Part shown: positions 34,907 through 46,098 of the stretch, piece by piece | Layout of the letters: every line of letters begins with the position of its first letter | How positions within the stretch are numbered: the stretch's first letter is position 1 | DNA from: Selaginella moellendorffii | Lineage: Eukaryota > Streptophyta > Lycopodiopsida > Selaginellales > Selaginellaceae | Direction: 5' to 3' | Assembly: GCF_000143415.4 (NCBI RefSeq) | Contig: NW_003314305.1 | Coordinates: 624,196-688,195 of the forward strand | DNA: 64,000 nt | Notes under the pieces: model-generated | Told to the model about the DNA's origin: nothing | Databases searched by the model: none | Seen by the model: only the letters and a program-made list of their open reading frames with translations | Translations under genes and position numbers: made by a program

Positions 34907-36000
34907 TCATTGAGGCGGGAAATCCTATAAGAGTGAGTTGCCAAGTAGTTGTTTTACAACTATCTTGGGTGTTTTAGGAACAATATTGTCCGAAACCACA
35001 AGCGAGAAGGCTTCGTTGTTCATTAGTGCAAGTGCCTCCCCGCAGGCTAACACTTTGCAAAAGAATGTGTGTTGGCTGTTTTATCAGCCCCACTAATATA
35101 TTAATGTTTATGCACCCATTCTAGTTGCTATTGCACCTCGGGGGTGGTCATCACATCCATGGACGGGGTACTTTTGCAATGCTGTAATCCCATTCGAACC
35201 TAGTGATTTATATGCTATTTAATTGTGGCTTCATTGCTTGGTTAGTTTCGGATATAAACCTCTGGGATTATACTGGCAATACAATCCTAAGCATCACAGA
35301 TTTCAGGAATAATTTTTGCCATCTTGAGTGGTTTTGGGGTGATGTGATTAAGACTTCTAGATGACAGCTATGAGTGCTTGTGAGCCAAAGATTTTTGGGT
35401 TTAGCATTCATACATGGCTAGTCTCATCAAAGTAGTTTACCCATGGCCATCGTTTGCATTCGCAAACTTGAGGTTCAAGGGTGTTCTAATTGCAAAAAAC
35501 CTCTTTGGGTTTATAAAAGTCATGCTTGATCTAGGGTTTATATATCTAGCCAAATGTGATGGGATCAAGGAAATCTATGTCCAGACTAATCAATTCCATA
35601 CACTCTCCCATAAGAGTTCAGATATTGATCCTCTTGAATCTAGTACTGATATATCAGAGGTGGACAAATTTTCATTCGCTCTTTATTCCTTTTTTGACCA
35701 GCCATTTTCTTCTGGTCAAATGATGGGATGTAGTGTAGAGTACACTATATAAGCAATCATGAGAGCATTTTCATTAGATACCAATCATGGAAGAAGAAAA
35801 TAGAAATTATTTATTGCTGCTTTCTTGCACTAAGCCTCTTGTGTAACTTTTGTTTACTCAAGCTTGCATTGGCCTCAGACGTTTAGAGATTGATGGTGGT
35901 GTCCCAGTCTCCTATGATGTCAACCTAAAAGATGTTTGTCCATCCTAACAATCAAGTTTCCGATTCAATGGTAAACCTCGTGACCTTGCTGGCGTGTGCT
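34907..36000. mobile_element. Decayed retroelement, copy A right part
   Basis: Continues copy A after the LTR-like insertion and matches 39391-40480 directly (for example TAAGAGTGAGTTGCCAAGTAGTTG versus TAAGAGTGGGTTGTTAAGTAGTTG; shown in pieces). Frames are broken by stops and indels. 36000-36660 holds similar AT-rich sequence in which I recognise nothing. Confidence 0.6.
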
Positions 36001-36659
36001 TTGAGGATGATGTAGGTGAAAAAGCACCATTACTTTCACTACCATTGCATCGTGAGGACATTGAAGATTTGTACTACTGGACAGGGATGAACTTACATAT
36101 GTTCACCTTAGTCTGGCCATGCGGGATGAACTCTAGATTTAGGTTGGCTGGCTTTTTTGCCACCTCAATAGCAGTTGCTTGCATCCATTATTGAATTTGC
36201 AGGAAAGCAGCTATCTGGAGGATTACCTGTGGATTAGTAGTGAGTAGGGACCTTCACATCCCTAGCAATCACAACAGTAGTACGGTCGAAGCTGATTCCA
36301 TGTACATTGGTCCCCTTGTGATAGGTTCTAAGTTTTAATATTCAAAAATGCATCCCCATCACATCATCCATGGAAAGTAGTCTGCTTGAAAACTTCATCC
36401 GCAGTCTTTTGGAATGGGATAGCCAGTTTATAAGCATAGTTCCCCAAAGTTGCATCTTGGTAGGACACTTCTAGTGTTTGTTTTGACCACTATATTGCAT
36501 CTGTTCTTAGTAAAGCCGCCATCTGAATCTAGTTAGATGCCTCCAGAGGGGACATCGATTCGTAAGTGTCCAGAACTTATATGGTTTTGGAAGGCGGTGT
36601 GAAGTTGCATCAAGAACTCGTGTTGTGGCAAAAGGGAACTTCCATCCATTCAAATGTGT

Positions 36660-39600
36660 ACAGCTAGGCAAACCTAATTACAAGATATAACTATTCGCCT
36701 TCATGGCCATGAGTGCTAGATTTTCTCACACCGAAAGGTATGAAGCAACAAGGAAAACCCTAACATTAGAGTTTCTTGCTTGTATCCATTGCCACTACAT
36801 TCTCCATGAGCACGTCCACAAGCAAAGCAAGATTGGGCAGCTATAGGGCTATGCACTAGCACAACCACTTGCATTCCTCACCCATACCAGGATCAACAGC
36901 CACTTCATTGTGCATCACAAGAATGAGCAATGCCAACAAAGTGTTTGTTTGGGTCTAGCTCAAAATGAACTCACACCCACTACTAAGGTTGTGAGGAATC
37001 TCACTACCTCTTTCTTGGCTGCACAAAAAAAGGTACAAATGATTCATTTTCTGTGTTTCTCCTCACCCTCGGCCTGTAGGAACTCTTTACGGCCAGAACG
37101 CCGGAACTTAACATTGCAACACAAGGGGCTTTCATGCGACTGGACGGTGAGATTCATGAGGCAGCGGAAAGTAATCAAGTTGAGCATGTTCTCTAGATTT
37201 TGTCCTTGGATGTCACTTCTGATGTGCAGCTTGGACATGTACTTGAGTACATTGGCTCGTGAGCATTAGTTGTGCAAGTCTCATTTCATTCTTGAATCCT
37301 AGTTGTGTACCTTTACAAAAATGAGAGATAGAGCTACTTGAGCTTGCATTACTAATCCTCGTCTTCCATGATACAAGTATCCCTAGACACCCAAACCGTA
37401 GGAGGTGACATAGGAAATGTTTGGAGATATCGTTTTGGTCATGATAGGTACCAGGTTACGTGATGGATGATCCTATACCCCAGATGAATGTTCTGGAAAT
37501 GGCCTAGTCAATCTGCTTAACCAAAAATACTTATGAGGGATAGCCGTGCTAGAGTGTGATACTTGGATACTAATACAGAATGCCACACAATTTCCTCCCA
37601 CTTTCCCGCTGAATTGGATATGGACTGATGTGTGGCCTTTTCAAGATTTCTAGCTACCTAAGATGATGGAGTACACAAACACTGATGATTTGTGGCTCCT
37701 GTCCTGGCTGTGTAGTACTTCCTATTGCTCCTAGCCACAAAGAAACTAGACCACTTGTGAGAGATCTTTGTGTACGAGAAAAAGATTGCAGACATGCCAT
37801 TATCATGTTGATGGGATAACAAAGTTTTTTGTAAACAAGAGTTTTCTTTAAAACAAATCCTTTGTTATCAAATAGTAGAGTCTATCCCATTGTGGGAAGA
37901 TGAAATTTGTATTGTATTTTCCAGTTGTCAAATAGAACATAAATCTAATCAATAGTTTGCTTATGCTATTTGTTCTAAGCACAACCAAGGAATTCATGGT
38001 AAGTTTGAAGAAATTTTTCTTTTGTTGTTCTCTATCCAAAAAGGCATAGAAATTGAATTTATTATGTTTCAATAAAATACCCAAGGAGTGAAATGCATTG
38101 AGTAGAGGACAGAATCTCCTACTCTCAACCTAAGTTTGCCAAATCATCAACATGTGGTGGGTGATTGGCCAGTTCTCTCCAAAAGTCAAAGAAAATGTCA
38201 AGCACTGTTTATACTAGTGTCAATGGGCCATTCAAAATAATCTAGTGCAGACTACAAAGGATTAGTCATCTTAGTGCAAATTGATGGAATCCATTTGCCA
38301 CAAAGCACTTAACAAGATTATCAATCTCAAGGACAACACCACCAGTAATATTAATCATATAGAAGAGTGCAAAAACTTATCCCAAGATTATTTTAGATGC
38401 ATTTACAATAGAGTAAATTAGAATCTCAATGGATGTATATCAAGATCCGGAATGGAAGTGATCTACACCTATCATACTTTGTTGTTAGAAAAGTACTATC
38501 AACCTATATGATCTAGATCTGAAGGCTTAGGAAATGAGTTGACAAATTAATGAGCAAGCCATTAGTGCCAATAAATGGATTGTCCATCTCATTTTGCATG
38601 GCAAAGAATTGTAGTAGATATATCTAGAATGGATTTCCTTCTGACTTGATTTGATCAGGGTCAAAGAAGTAAAGGATCATAGGATTGTTCATCGATACAA
38701 GATCATCCATATATCTGAACGTATATTCAAAAAAGCAAAGTAAATCATACTAGCCTAATTATGCAAGTCGAGTAAAAAAGTTATACTTGGGTATAGGTTA
38801 CACCATAAAGGTGAGCATAAGAAACCCATAGGGATTCCTCGAACCTGTCTCCATACTCTATTCCCCAAGCAAATATATGTGTGTCGGATGATGAAGTTGT
38901 TTAGTTTGATGACTTTTGCTAGTTCCATTCTAGTAGCTTTTACCGATGAGTAGTGCAAAGGTTTCCATTCGGCCTCAAATTTGTCATTCTTTTTTTGGAT
39001 TAAAAAAAAAAACTTTTTGGAGGTGATTTTGGTGTGTGAAAGCTAGGTTGACAAAATGTGTTATAAGCATCATAAAGCTTTAGTCCCCTCAAGGGGAATT
39101 GTTTCATAGCATTTGGTTATATTTTTAGTATAGATCGTTGTGATTCTATCAGGGGAATTTATTATAAACTCTTGTGTAATCTAAGTATTTAGCATGTGCT
39201 TGTTTTTCCTCTAAAGAACTTTAGCTATACATAGAAATCATCAACTATGTTTTGTAGTGCCTCATGTATCCCTTTCAAAATAGCTGTTAAGCATATTGTG
39301 ATTTTCGAGAAAACACATCCATCCATGTTTGTTAACTAGTGCATCTTATTTTTATACACTTTATAGATTCCTATAAGGTATAGGAGATCTAGTTATTGAG
39401 GTGGGAAATCTTGTAAGAGTGGGTTGTTAAGTAGTTGTTTTACAACTATCTTAGGTGTTTTAGGGACATTATTGTCCAAAACTACAAGCGAGAAGTGTTC
39501 GTTGTTCATCCGCACAAATGCTTCTTTGTAAGCTAACGCTTTGTAGAAGAATGTGGGTGTATTAACTACTTTATCAGCCTCACTAATATATAAATGTTTA

Positions 39601-40610
39601 TACACCCATTCCAATTGCCATTGTGTCTCAGGGGTGGTCATCACATCTATGGACAGGGTACTTTGGCAATTTTGTAATGCCATTTAAACTCGGTAATTTA
39701 TGTGCTGTTTAACAATAGCTTCATTGCTTGGCCAATTTCAAATGTAAATCTCTAGGATTATATTGGCAATGCAATCCTAAGCATTATAGATTTCAGGAAT
39801 AATTTTTGCCATCTTAAGTGCTTTTGGGGTGATGTGATTAAGACATTTTAGATGACAACTACAAATGCTCATGAGCCAAGGATTTTTGGGTCTAACATTC
39901 ATACATGGCCAGTCTCATTGAGATAGCTTACCTATGGCCATCATTTGCACTCTGAAACTTGAGGCTCAAGGGTGTCTCAATTGCAAAAAAAACTTCTTTG
40001 GATGCTTGATTTGGGGTTTATATCTCTAGACGGCATTAAGGAGATTTCTATCTAGACTAATCAATTCCATGCACTCTCTCATAAGAGTTTAAATATTAAT
40101 CCTCTTGAATTCAACATTGATATATTGGAGGTGGACAAATTTTTGTTCACTCTCCATTCCTTCTTTGACTAGCCATTTTCTTCCAGCCAAATGATAGATG
40201 TAGTGTAGAGTATATTGTGTAAGCAATCACAAGAGCATTTTCATTAGATACCAATCATGGAAGAAGAAAACAGAAATTATTTATCATTGCTTTCTTGTAT
40301 TGAGCCTCTTGTATAACTTCTATTTATTTGAGCTTGCATTGGCCTCAAATGTTTTAGAGATTGATGGTGGTGTGCTAATCTCCTATGCTGTCACCCCAGT
40401 AAACATTATCCATCTTAGTGATTATGTTTTTAATTCAGTGGTAAGCCTCATGACCTTCGATAATGCTCCTCATGACACATTCTCCAGGAGTGCATCCACA
40501 AGCAAAGCAAGGTTGGGCAACTGCAAGGCTATGCACTAGCATAACCATGCACATTCCTTGCCCACACTAGGTTTAACAGCCACATCATTGTGCATCGCAT
40601 TGGTTCGTCG
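36660..40610. mobile_element. Decayed RT-bearing retroelement, copy B
   Basis: Minus strand carries reverse transcriptase core motifs in a broken frame: RVWRQVRGIPMGFLCSPLWC (about 38855-38790) and, after a frame shift, FRYMDDLVSMNNPMILYF (about 38720-38670), then FIGTNGLLINLSTHFLSLQI. A further upstream frame (39683-39393) reads TTPETQWQLEWVYKHLYISE. GIPMG and YMDD are RT motifs B and C. The style recalls Penelope-like or related non-LTR elements, which is an inference. Relative to copy A, it contains an extra inverted segment at 37270-38400. A third partial copy of the 30650/36800 segment lies at 40480-40600. Confidence 0.65.
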
Positions 40611-40628
40611 CACATGCAAGATGAAACC

Positions 40629-41240
40629 AGCAAGATGAAAAAACTCAATTTTGCAAGTTAAATCCAAACCTTGAAGGGGGAATAAATGATTCAACTCCAG
40701 GGGTAAGAACAGTCTTTTCCACTTACACTAGGTCTCATGTAGCCAACTTCTTGTAGACGGAGGAAGAGCTCTCTAGGTTTGGTAGTTTCCTCAAGAATCC
40801 AACTTTTGATTGAGTGAGAGAGCATACAGGCCGCATTCAGGAGTAAGGTGTTGAATATCACTAGCTTGATCACTTACGTGCTACATGGACTGGGAGTGGT
40901 AATCTATTGGGGCTAGGAGTGGACATTTAAGTCTTTCTTCTCACTCAACTTTCAGTTGGTGGGGTTTGTACATTATCATTGTCCAGGTATGTCAGTTCGT
41001 TCATTTCTTAGAGAGTTCTTACTGTGGGTTTTCCGATACAGAGATCATCCAAGAAGGCCTGCCTCAACAACATTGCTGGTGATGGCACTTGGAGGAAAAT
41101 CGTTTATGCTGTAGTGCTAGTGTTGGTCATTTTAACGCTGTTGCCGTTGTGGGATGGCTTGGCCACCCAAGAACCGGACTTGCTATCTATTTATGTGAAA
41201 GCTTCCAGGAGAAACGACGGTTTTTTCCCCAACGTGAACT
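40629..41240 (+). repeat. Left arm of a ~550-bp inverted repeat flanking a gene-fragment composite
   Basis: Begins near AGCAAGATGAAAAAACTC and pairs with the right arm at 44330-44877 (RC begins AGCAGGATGAAAAAACTC). Shared blocks include TTTTGCAAGTTAAATC, AACAGTCTTTTCCACTTACA, AACTTCTTGTAGACGGA, GAGTGAGAGAGCATACAGGC and GGAGTAAGGTGTTGA. Both arms encode a matching peptide, CLNNIAGDGTWRKIVYAVVL followed by VILTLLPLWDGLAT, with a hydrophobic span, so the arms themselves contain a captured or native gene piece. No clear target duplication was found. Confidence 0.7.
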
Positions 41241-41244
41241 CTTA

Positions 41245-41520
41245 GGTGGAGGCGCTGTGCAAGGCCAGGAAGATCTTCAAGGGACACGAGCTGTTCAAGC
41301 AGCTCATCTCTCTGGGATTCATTTCCAGCAGCGACATGTGCTACAATCGTCAACAGGCTTTGTAGGCACCAGTCTCAAGAAGAGAAAAGCGAAGAAGAAT
41401 ATGAAGATGATGCAGAAGAAGCTCTGAGGGAGATGATCGATAGTGGATTTGTGCCTGACGACTTGATCAGAGAAACAAAACGAAGAAATAACAGGAATTT
41501 TCTTAAAGATTTTGTTTCCT
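41245..41520 (+). pseudogene. Fragment of the PPR gene C-terminus (from 22056-22357)
   Basis: Reads VEALCKARKIFKGHELFKQL and, after a frame loss, EEALREMIDSGFVPDDLI, matching the C-terminal part of the P-class PPR gene in inverted orientation. An in-frame stop precedes it (CTCTTAGGTGGAGG), and indels break it. Similarity continues without interruption into the 3' flank, which shows copying of genomic DNA and not of mRNA. Confidence 0.8.
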
Positions 41521-41539
41521 TGGATTAGACTTTGTTACA

Positions 41540-41905
41540 CTGAAAGTTTGACTGAAGCAGGGTCTTGGACTAGACTCTGGTGTTTGACTAACCAGAGCAG
41601 TGTCTTTGACTACGACTAAGTCAGTCAAACAAGTGAGTCATGCACGTTTACTTTCGTACACAGAGCAAACTAGTCACTATGAGTCTCTCCATTCATTCTC
41701 AAGGTTTTTACACTTGGAGGAGGATTCATTCACCATGATGAGGAAGCTGCAGATCATAGTGGTCGATCTTGGTTGTGATTCTTAATATTGCTTTTCACGT
41801 CCCATAGCCAGGAAGATGGTGTACGGAGTGATCAAGGTTCCTCATTTGGAAGATCCCGTTCTTGGGCCTCAGGTCTTCTACAAGAGAAAGAAGTCACCGT
41901 AATCG
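41540..41905 (+). pseudogene. Decayed copy of the secreted peptide gene and its promoter
   Basis: Carries the W-box region, then ATGATGAGGAAGCTGCAG.. encoding MMRKLQIIVVDLGCDS before a frameshift stop; the later part KMVYGVIKVPHLEDPV is in another frame. The TATA box is lost (CACTATGAGTC). Inverted relative to 21661-22015. Confidence 0.8.
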
Positions 41906-42009
41906 TTTCTGTAGAACAAAGAATAAGGCTGTGAGAAAAACAAATTGCTTAAATACCAAAAGAAAAAATAACACCTAGTTTTAGAAACAGTAGCACCAAA
42001 TCTTAAGCT

Positions 42010-42720
42010 ACTCAGATTTCCATCTCCTGCTTCTCATTCTCGTTGACATTGCTCACTTAGGACGTGAATCTTGTGAGTTGATCATTCTCTTGTTTTATCT
42101 TTTCATTTTCTTGCTTGATCTTCTCATTCTCCTGTTTGATAATCTCATTCTCCAGCTTAATCATCTTGTTATGCTCACTTATCCTTTTAACATGGTGACT
42201 GAAAGCCTTAACTCTCCTGCTTCTGGTTCATACTGTCAGCCACTAATCCAAGCTCTCGAGATGCAGACTGTTGAAGTCATTCGTCTTGTTGGCCAGCTGA
42301 GTAGTTGTCGTGCTCAGCTTGCCTTGAAGGCCTTCCAACTCTTTTTTCGCCACTCCCTTTCCATCCATGAGCTGTTGGGTTACAAGGTCAGAGTAAGGTG
42401 AACAGTCGCGACCGAGACTGTGAAAGGAAAATCTGCTGAAGTGAGTGGCTCCTTTGCTATCACCCACTTCCAGCTTCCGCCAAGACAAGCAAAAGAATGT
42501 CACGAGCAACGAGACGAGCATCTGGATCGTGGAGCTAACGGAAGTTCATGCTTTAACTCAAGGTGGACATCGCAAAGGGAAAGTTATCTCGTATGAAACA
42601 TTGACCCAGCTTTTGCAAGAGATCATGCTTTGGATTTTACGCTCTGTGTGAGGCACCCATCTAAGGTGTGCAAACCATACGTGAAAAAGAGATGGATCTG
42701 GTTATGGTTGACCCATTATA
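42010..42720 (-). pseudogene. Inverted copy of the coiled-coil fragment and the 20740-20990 fragment
   Basis: Minus strand 42490-42010 matches 21050-21500 (SLGRDCSPYSDLVTQQLMDG, KGVAKKELEGLQGKLSTTTT); 42480-42720 matches 20990-20740 (ETSIWIV..VHALTQGGHRKGKVIS on plus). Both copies are frame-broken, so both derive from an already decayed or independently decaying ancestor. Confidence 0.7.
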
Positions 42721-42779
42721 GTTATGCAAAAGAGGAAGGAATAAACTTTTAGGGCATAGTGGAATCTAGCACATGGCAA

Positions 42780-43405
42780 ATCCACACCGTTGATCTCAAA
42801 CGGGTCAAACTTTTTAGTTTCAAAGAAGCGACCTGCTATTGCAACAAATCCTGTTGCTGCTGCTTCAACGAGGCTCTCGAGTTAGCACCAGTGCCGCAGA
42901 GAGAATGAGAACTCCTTCCTCGGCCCCTCATCCCTGACGATGCTGCTGTTGAGTGGCGGTTGAGACTGGCCTGGCGACAAGAAGAAATCGTCCAGCTTCG
43001 TTGCAATGCGGTTGTTGTGATTCTTCTTGTTGTTGATCGCTGCTGCTGCTGCTGCTGGTGTTGTTGCGGAAGAGTGACCGAAGAAATCGTCTGCGTTTTG
43101 GAAACTCCCAAGCGCCAGTAGTCCGTGGCCCAGATGTTTCCCTTGGTTGTCATACTGATCCCATCCCATCTTTGGCTGCCTCGCCATCCTTGAGTCCTCG
43201 CTTCCTTTCAATTTCCCTGCTGAAAAAGAAGCTTGTTATCAACTGCGGTCCCTCAAATAGCAATGAAATGATTGGGGAATTCCTTCACAAACTGCATGTA
43301 CTTCATGAATTTCTGAAGTTTGAGCTGTTGTGGTAACACATGTTCGGCAGCAAATTCCACGCCAAACTATGACAAGAGAGTGAGTCCAGTAAAATTTATA
43401 AGGAA
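42780..43405 (-). pseudogene. SCYL2 3'-end pseudogene
   Basis: Minus strand matches 18010-19090 of the SCYL2 gene: the last exon end ([41 protein letters not shown]), the ADYW/SKTQ region and, importantly, the last intron (AACAAGCTTC..CAGCAGG). The Ser/Thr-rich middle (about 18400-18740) is deleted. Retention of the intron shows DNA-level duplication. Confidence 0.85.
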
Positions 43406-43429
43406 CAAAAAAGTTTTCCGCGAAATCAG

Positions 43430-43545
43430 CCTCTTCCGCAAAGAGATCGAGCCGTCATTGTATGTGCAAGCGGCAAGCATCGAGTTCCAGGAGACAAGGT
43501 TGCGCTCCTCGGGCATTCGATCGAAGATGCGCTTGGCCGCAGCAA
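43430..43545 (-). pseudogene. Fragment of the tandem-type PPR gene (from 25610-25735)
   Basis: Near-identical to the reverse complement of 25610-25735 around RIFDRMPEERNLVSWNSMLA, with a short deletion. It is joined directly to the SCYL2 piece on one side and to the P-class PPR piece on the other. Confidence 0.8.
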
Positions 43546-44328
43546 TATGAGGATGTGCAAGGCTGGGACGATGGTGGTGAAGAAGGAGAGTCTTGCTCTC
43601 CGGACAACGTCGTCTATAGTATCCTCATCAACGCGTGCTGCAATGTCTGGGAAGATCTACGATGGCGAGAAGCTGCTGGCAGAGATGCTGGAGAAGAAGC
43701 TCCAGCCGGACGTGGTGTGCTTCAGCTCGCTCGTCGATTGCCTGGACAAGGCTGGTCGATACGGCGACGCTTATCGGCTCTTCCGGAGGATGGAGAAAGG
43801 GTGCAAGCCATCGCGTCGGTGATGCTGGACTCTTTCACGAAACGGGGAGAAGTAGCGCAGGCTCTGGAGCTCGTCGACGAGTTCGTGGACTTGCCGCTGC
43901 CATCGGCGGATCTTGAACCAGCTCGTCAAGACGATTGTGGTGGAAGATGGCGTCCGGCTACTCAAGACGATAGGGAGCTCTGCCGGAGGAAAAACGCTGG
44001 CGAGGCGCTGGAGCTGGTGAAGGAGATGCGAGCGGCTGGCTAAACGTCCGTGGATCTCTCGTGCGCGATCGAGATGCTGTGCAAGATGAAGATGGTGGAG
44101 GTTGTACGAGGAGATGAAATCCTCGCAGCAGCAGGAGCTCCTCCCAAGCGTCTCCACTTACAATATTCTTTTGGAGAGCTTGTGCCGCGAGGGACGGCTG
44201 GGACTTGTTCCAGGAGATGATCGAGAGCCCCCGACGTGAACTCTTACGAGATCTTGGTGGAGGCGCTGTGCAAGGCCGGGAAGATCTTCCAGGGGCACGA
44301 GCTGTTCAAGCAGCTCATCGTTTCTCCT
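43545..44328 (+). pseudogene. Fragment of the P-class PPR gene (from 22285-23180)
   Basis: Reads SCSPDNVVYSILINACC, then by frame shift AEMLEKKLQPDVVCFSSLVD, then ALELVDEFVD, ELCRRKNAGEALELVKEMRA, and finally VNSYEILVEALCKAGKIFQG before the right inverted arm. Several small deletions and a TAA (after EMRAAG) destroy the frame. The end overlaps by about 70 bp with the part of the gene copied at 41245. Confidence 0.85.
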
Positions 44329-44329
44329 G

Positions 44330-44877
44330 GAAGCTTTCACATAAATAGATCGAGCGAGTCCGGGTTTCAATGCCAATGCCAAGCTGGGTGGCCAAGCCAT
44401 CCCACAACGGCAAGAGCGTCAAAACGACCAACACCAGCGTCACAGCATAGGCGATTTGCCTCCAAGTGCCAACACCAGTAACGTCGTTGAGGCAGGCCTT
44501 CTCGGACGATCTCTGTATCGGAAAACACACAGTAAGAACTCTCTAAGAAACGAAAGAACCAACATTACCTGGAATGCGTGAAAGTTGAGTGAGAAGAAAG
44601 GCTTAAACGTTCCTAAGATTACGACTCCCAGTCCGAGTAGCAAGTAAGATCAAGCCAGTGGTATCAACACCTTACTCCCGAATGCGGCCTGTATGCTCTC
44701 TCACTCAATCCAAAGTTGGATTCTAGGTAAATTGCGAACCTGTCCGTCTACAAGAAGTCGGCTACACAAGACCTGGTGTAAGTGGAAAAGACTGTTGGAC
44801 TTGAATCGGGCATTTGTTCCCCTTCAAGGGAACTTGAAGATTTAACTTGCAAAATCGAGTTTTTTCATCCTGCTTGC
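44330..44877 (-). repeat. Right arm of the inverted repeat
   Basis: Reverse complement of the left arm at 40629-41240 with roughly 85% similarity by eye and a few indels. It encodes on minus CLNDVTGVGTWRQIAYAVTL and VVLTLLPLWDGLAT. It ends about 50 bp downstream of the MED4 stop codon. Confidence 0.7.
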
Positions 44878-44928
44878 CACGAAGTAAGTCTCAAGGAACT
44901 TAGAAAGAATGCCAACTTACTTGGTTCC

Positions 44929-45943
44929 TCACTCTTCCTCGGAACTTTGCTCCTCGTTGCTGTAGTCCGAGGCGTAGTCGTCCTCGAGCTCCGGATTTAG
45001 ATCCAGCTGCACGAACGGCACCTGGATTACTCCTGGAGCCGGTGCCGCTGGACCTGGAGCTGGCGGTGCCACTTCCGGCAGTGGAACCGGATCTCCGGGC
45101 TTCCATCCGGGAGGCATCGGTGGGAGCTTGATTCCGGGAGGCAGTCCGGGAAGAGTAACCGGAGTGGAAGTAGAGGGCGTGAGCTTTCCTGCTGCTGCTT
45201 CTTTCGGTGGTGATTTTTCCACCGTTGGCGACGGCAGCGATGGCGCTGGTGGCGGTGCGGTTGCCGGAGCTTTCAAGACGCCGAGATCCATGTCGCTGAA
45301 GTGGTAGAGCTGCGAAGCTCGCATTTGCTGCTCCTGAGGAGCCGGAGCCAGCACTCCGGGCTGACCGAGAAGATAATCCGGAGGAGCAAACGTCGTGTAG
45401 CTGATCCTATGAGCGTAGGAGACGAGCTCGGACACGTCCACCTCGGCGTCCATTGTCTTCCTCTCCTTGGATGGCCGCCTGTACTCCTCGAATTCCTCCA
45501 GCGTGAGCTCCAGGACCTGCTCCGCGTCCCTGACGCGCTTGGCAAACTCCCGGATCACCGCGTCCTTGGCCGCCACCGCCTCCGCGATGCGCTGCTTCTC
45601 CTGCTCCAGGCTCTGGAGCTCGGCAATCTCGGATACCGCGTCCGATAGAAGCGATTGATGCGAGTCGAGGAGCGCCAGGACGTCTTTGGTGCTATTGGCG
45701 ACCAGGCCCTCGGCGGGCACGGGAGCTCCGGCCAGGAAAGGGGGGAAGAGGCTCTTGAGATGGCTGCCTTGCCACGATTTGCTGCCTGCATCGACCAAGT
45801 CTCGATCTGGAGAGGAAAGAGAAGCAAGACGCTTGCTTACCGGCTAGCTCGAGAAGGCGCACTGTAAGGCCCGCCATGTCCTGGAGCAAGACCTGCGCGC
45901 GCCTGTGCGGAGGAAGCGACTGGACCGCGCCTCCCTCTGCCAT
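44929..45943 (-). CDS. MED4: Mediator complex subunit 4 (MED4)
   Basis: Two exons. Exon 1 begins MAEGGAVQSLPPHRRAQVLL and ends LLELA plus a split Asp codon; exon 2 continues RDLVDAGSKSW and runs to 44929. A coiled coil lies at about residues 75-145 (EIAELQSLEQEKQRIAEAVA, RVRDAEQVLELTLEEFEEYR), followed by the plant MED4 signature HRISYTTFAPPDYLLGQPGV then LAPAPQEQQMRASQLYHFSD. A proline-rich segment and an acidic tail (DDYASDYSNEEQSSEEE) close the protein. MED4 belongs to the Mediator middle module that links activators to RNA polymerase II. The gene is intact although the composite element ends about 50 bp past its stop. Confidence 0.92.
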
Positions 45944-46098
45944 GGCCCTAGGATCTAGCCAGGGACCAAAACTTTTCGCGCCAAATATTTGAGTTTGCCA
46001 AAAGCCCTAAATGCGAATCCAAAGACAAAGGGAAAAAGAAAGGTCTGCGTTCTTTTATAAAAATTCGATATCACAAGTATATGACAGTGTCCAGACTA

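Noticed and set aside
42836-43380. A second functional SCYL2 gene or retrocopy
   Set aside because: It keeps the last intron, lacks everything before the last exons and has a large internal deletion, so it is a DNA-level pseudogene fragment.
43462-44043. 193-codon ORF in the composite element
   Set aside because: It is an off-frame reading of decayed PPR sequence, joined across fragment boundaries.
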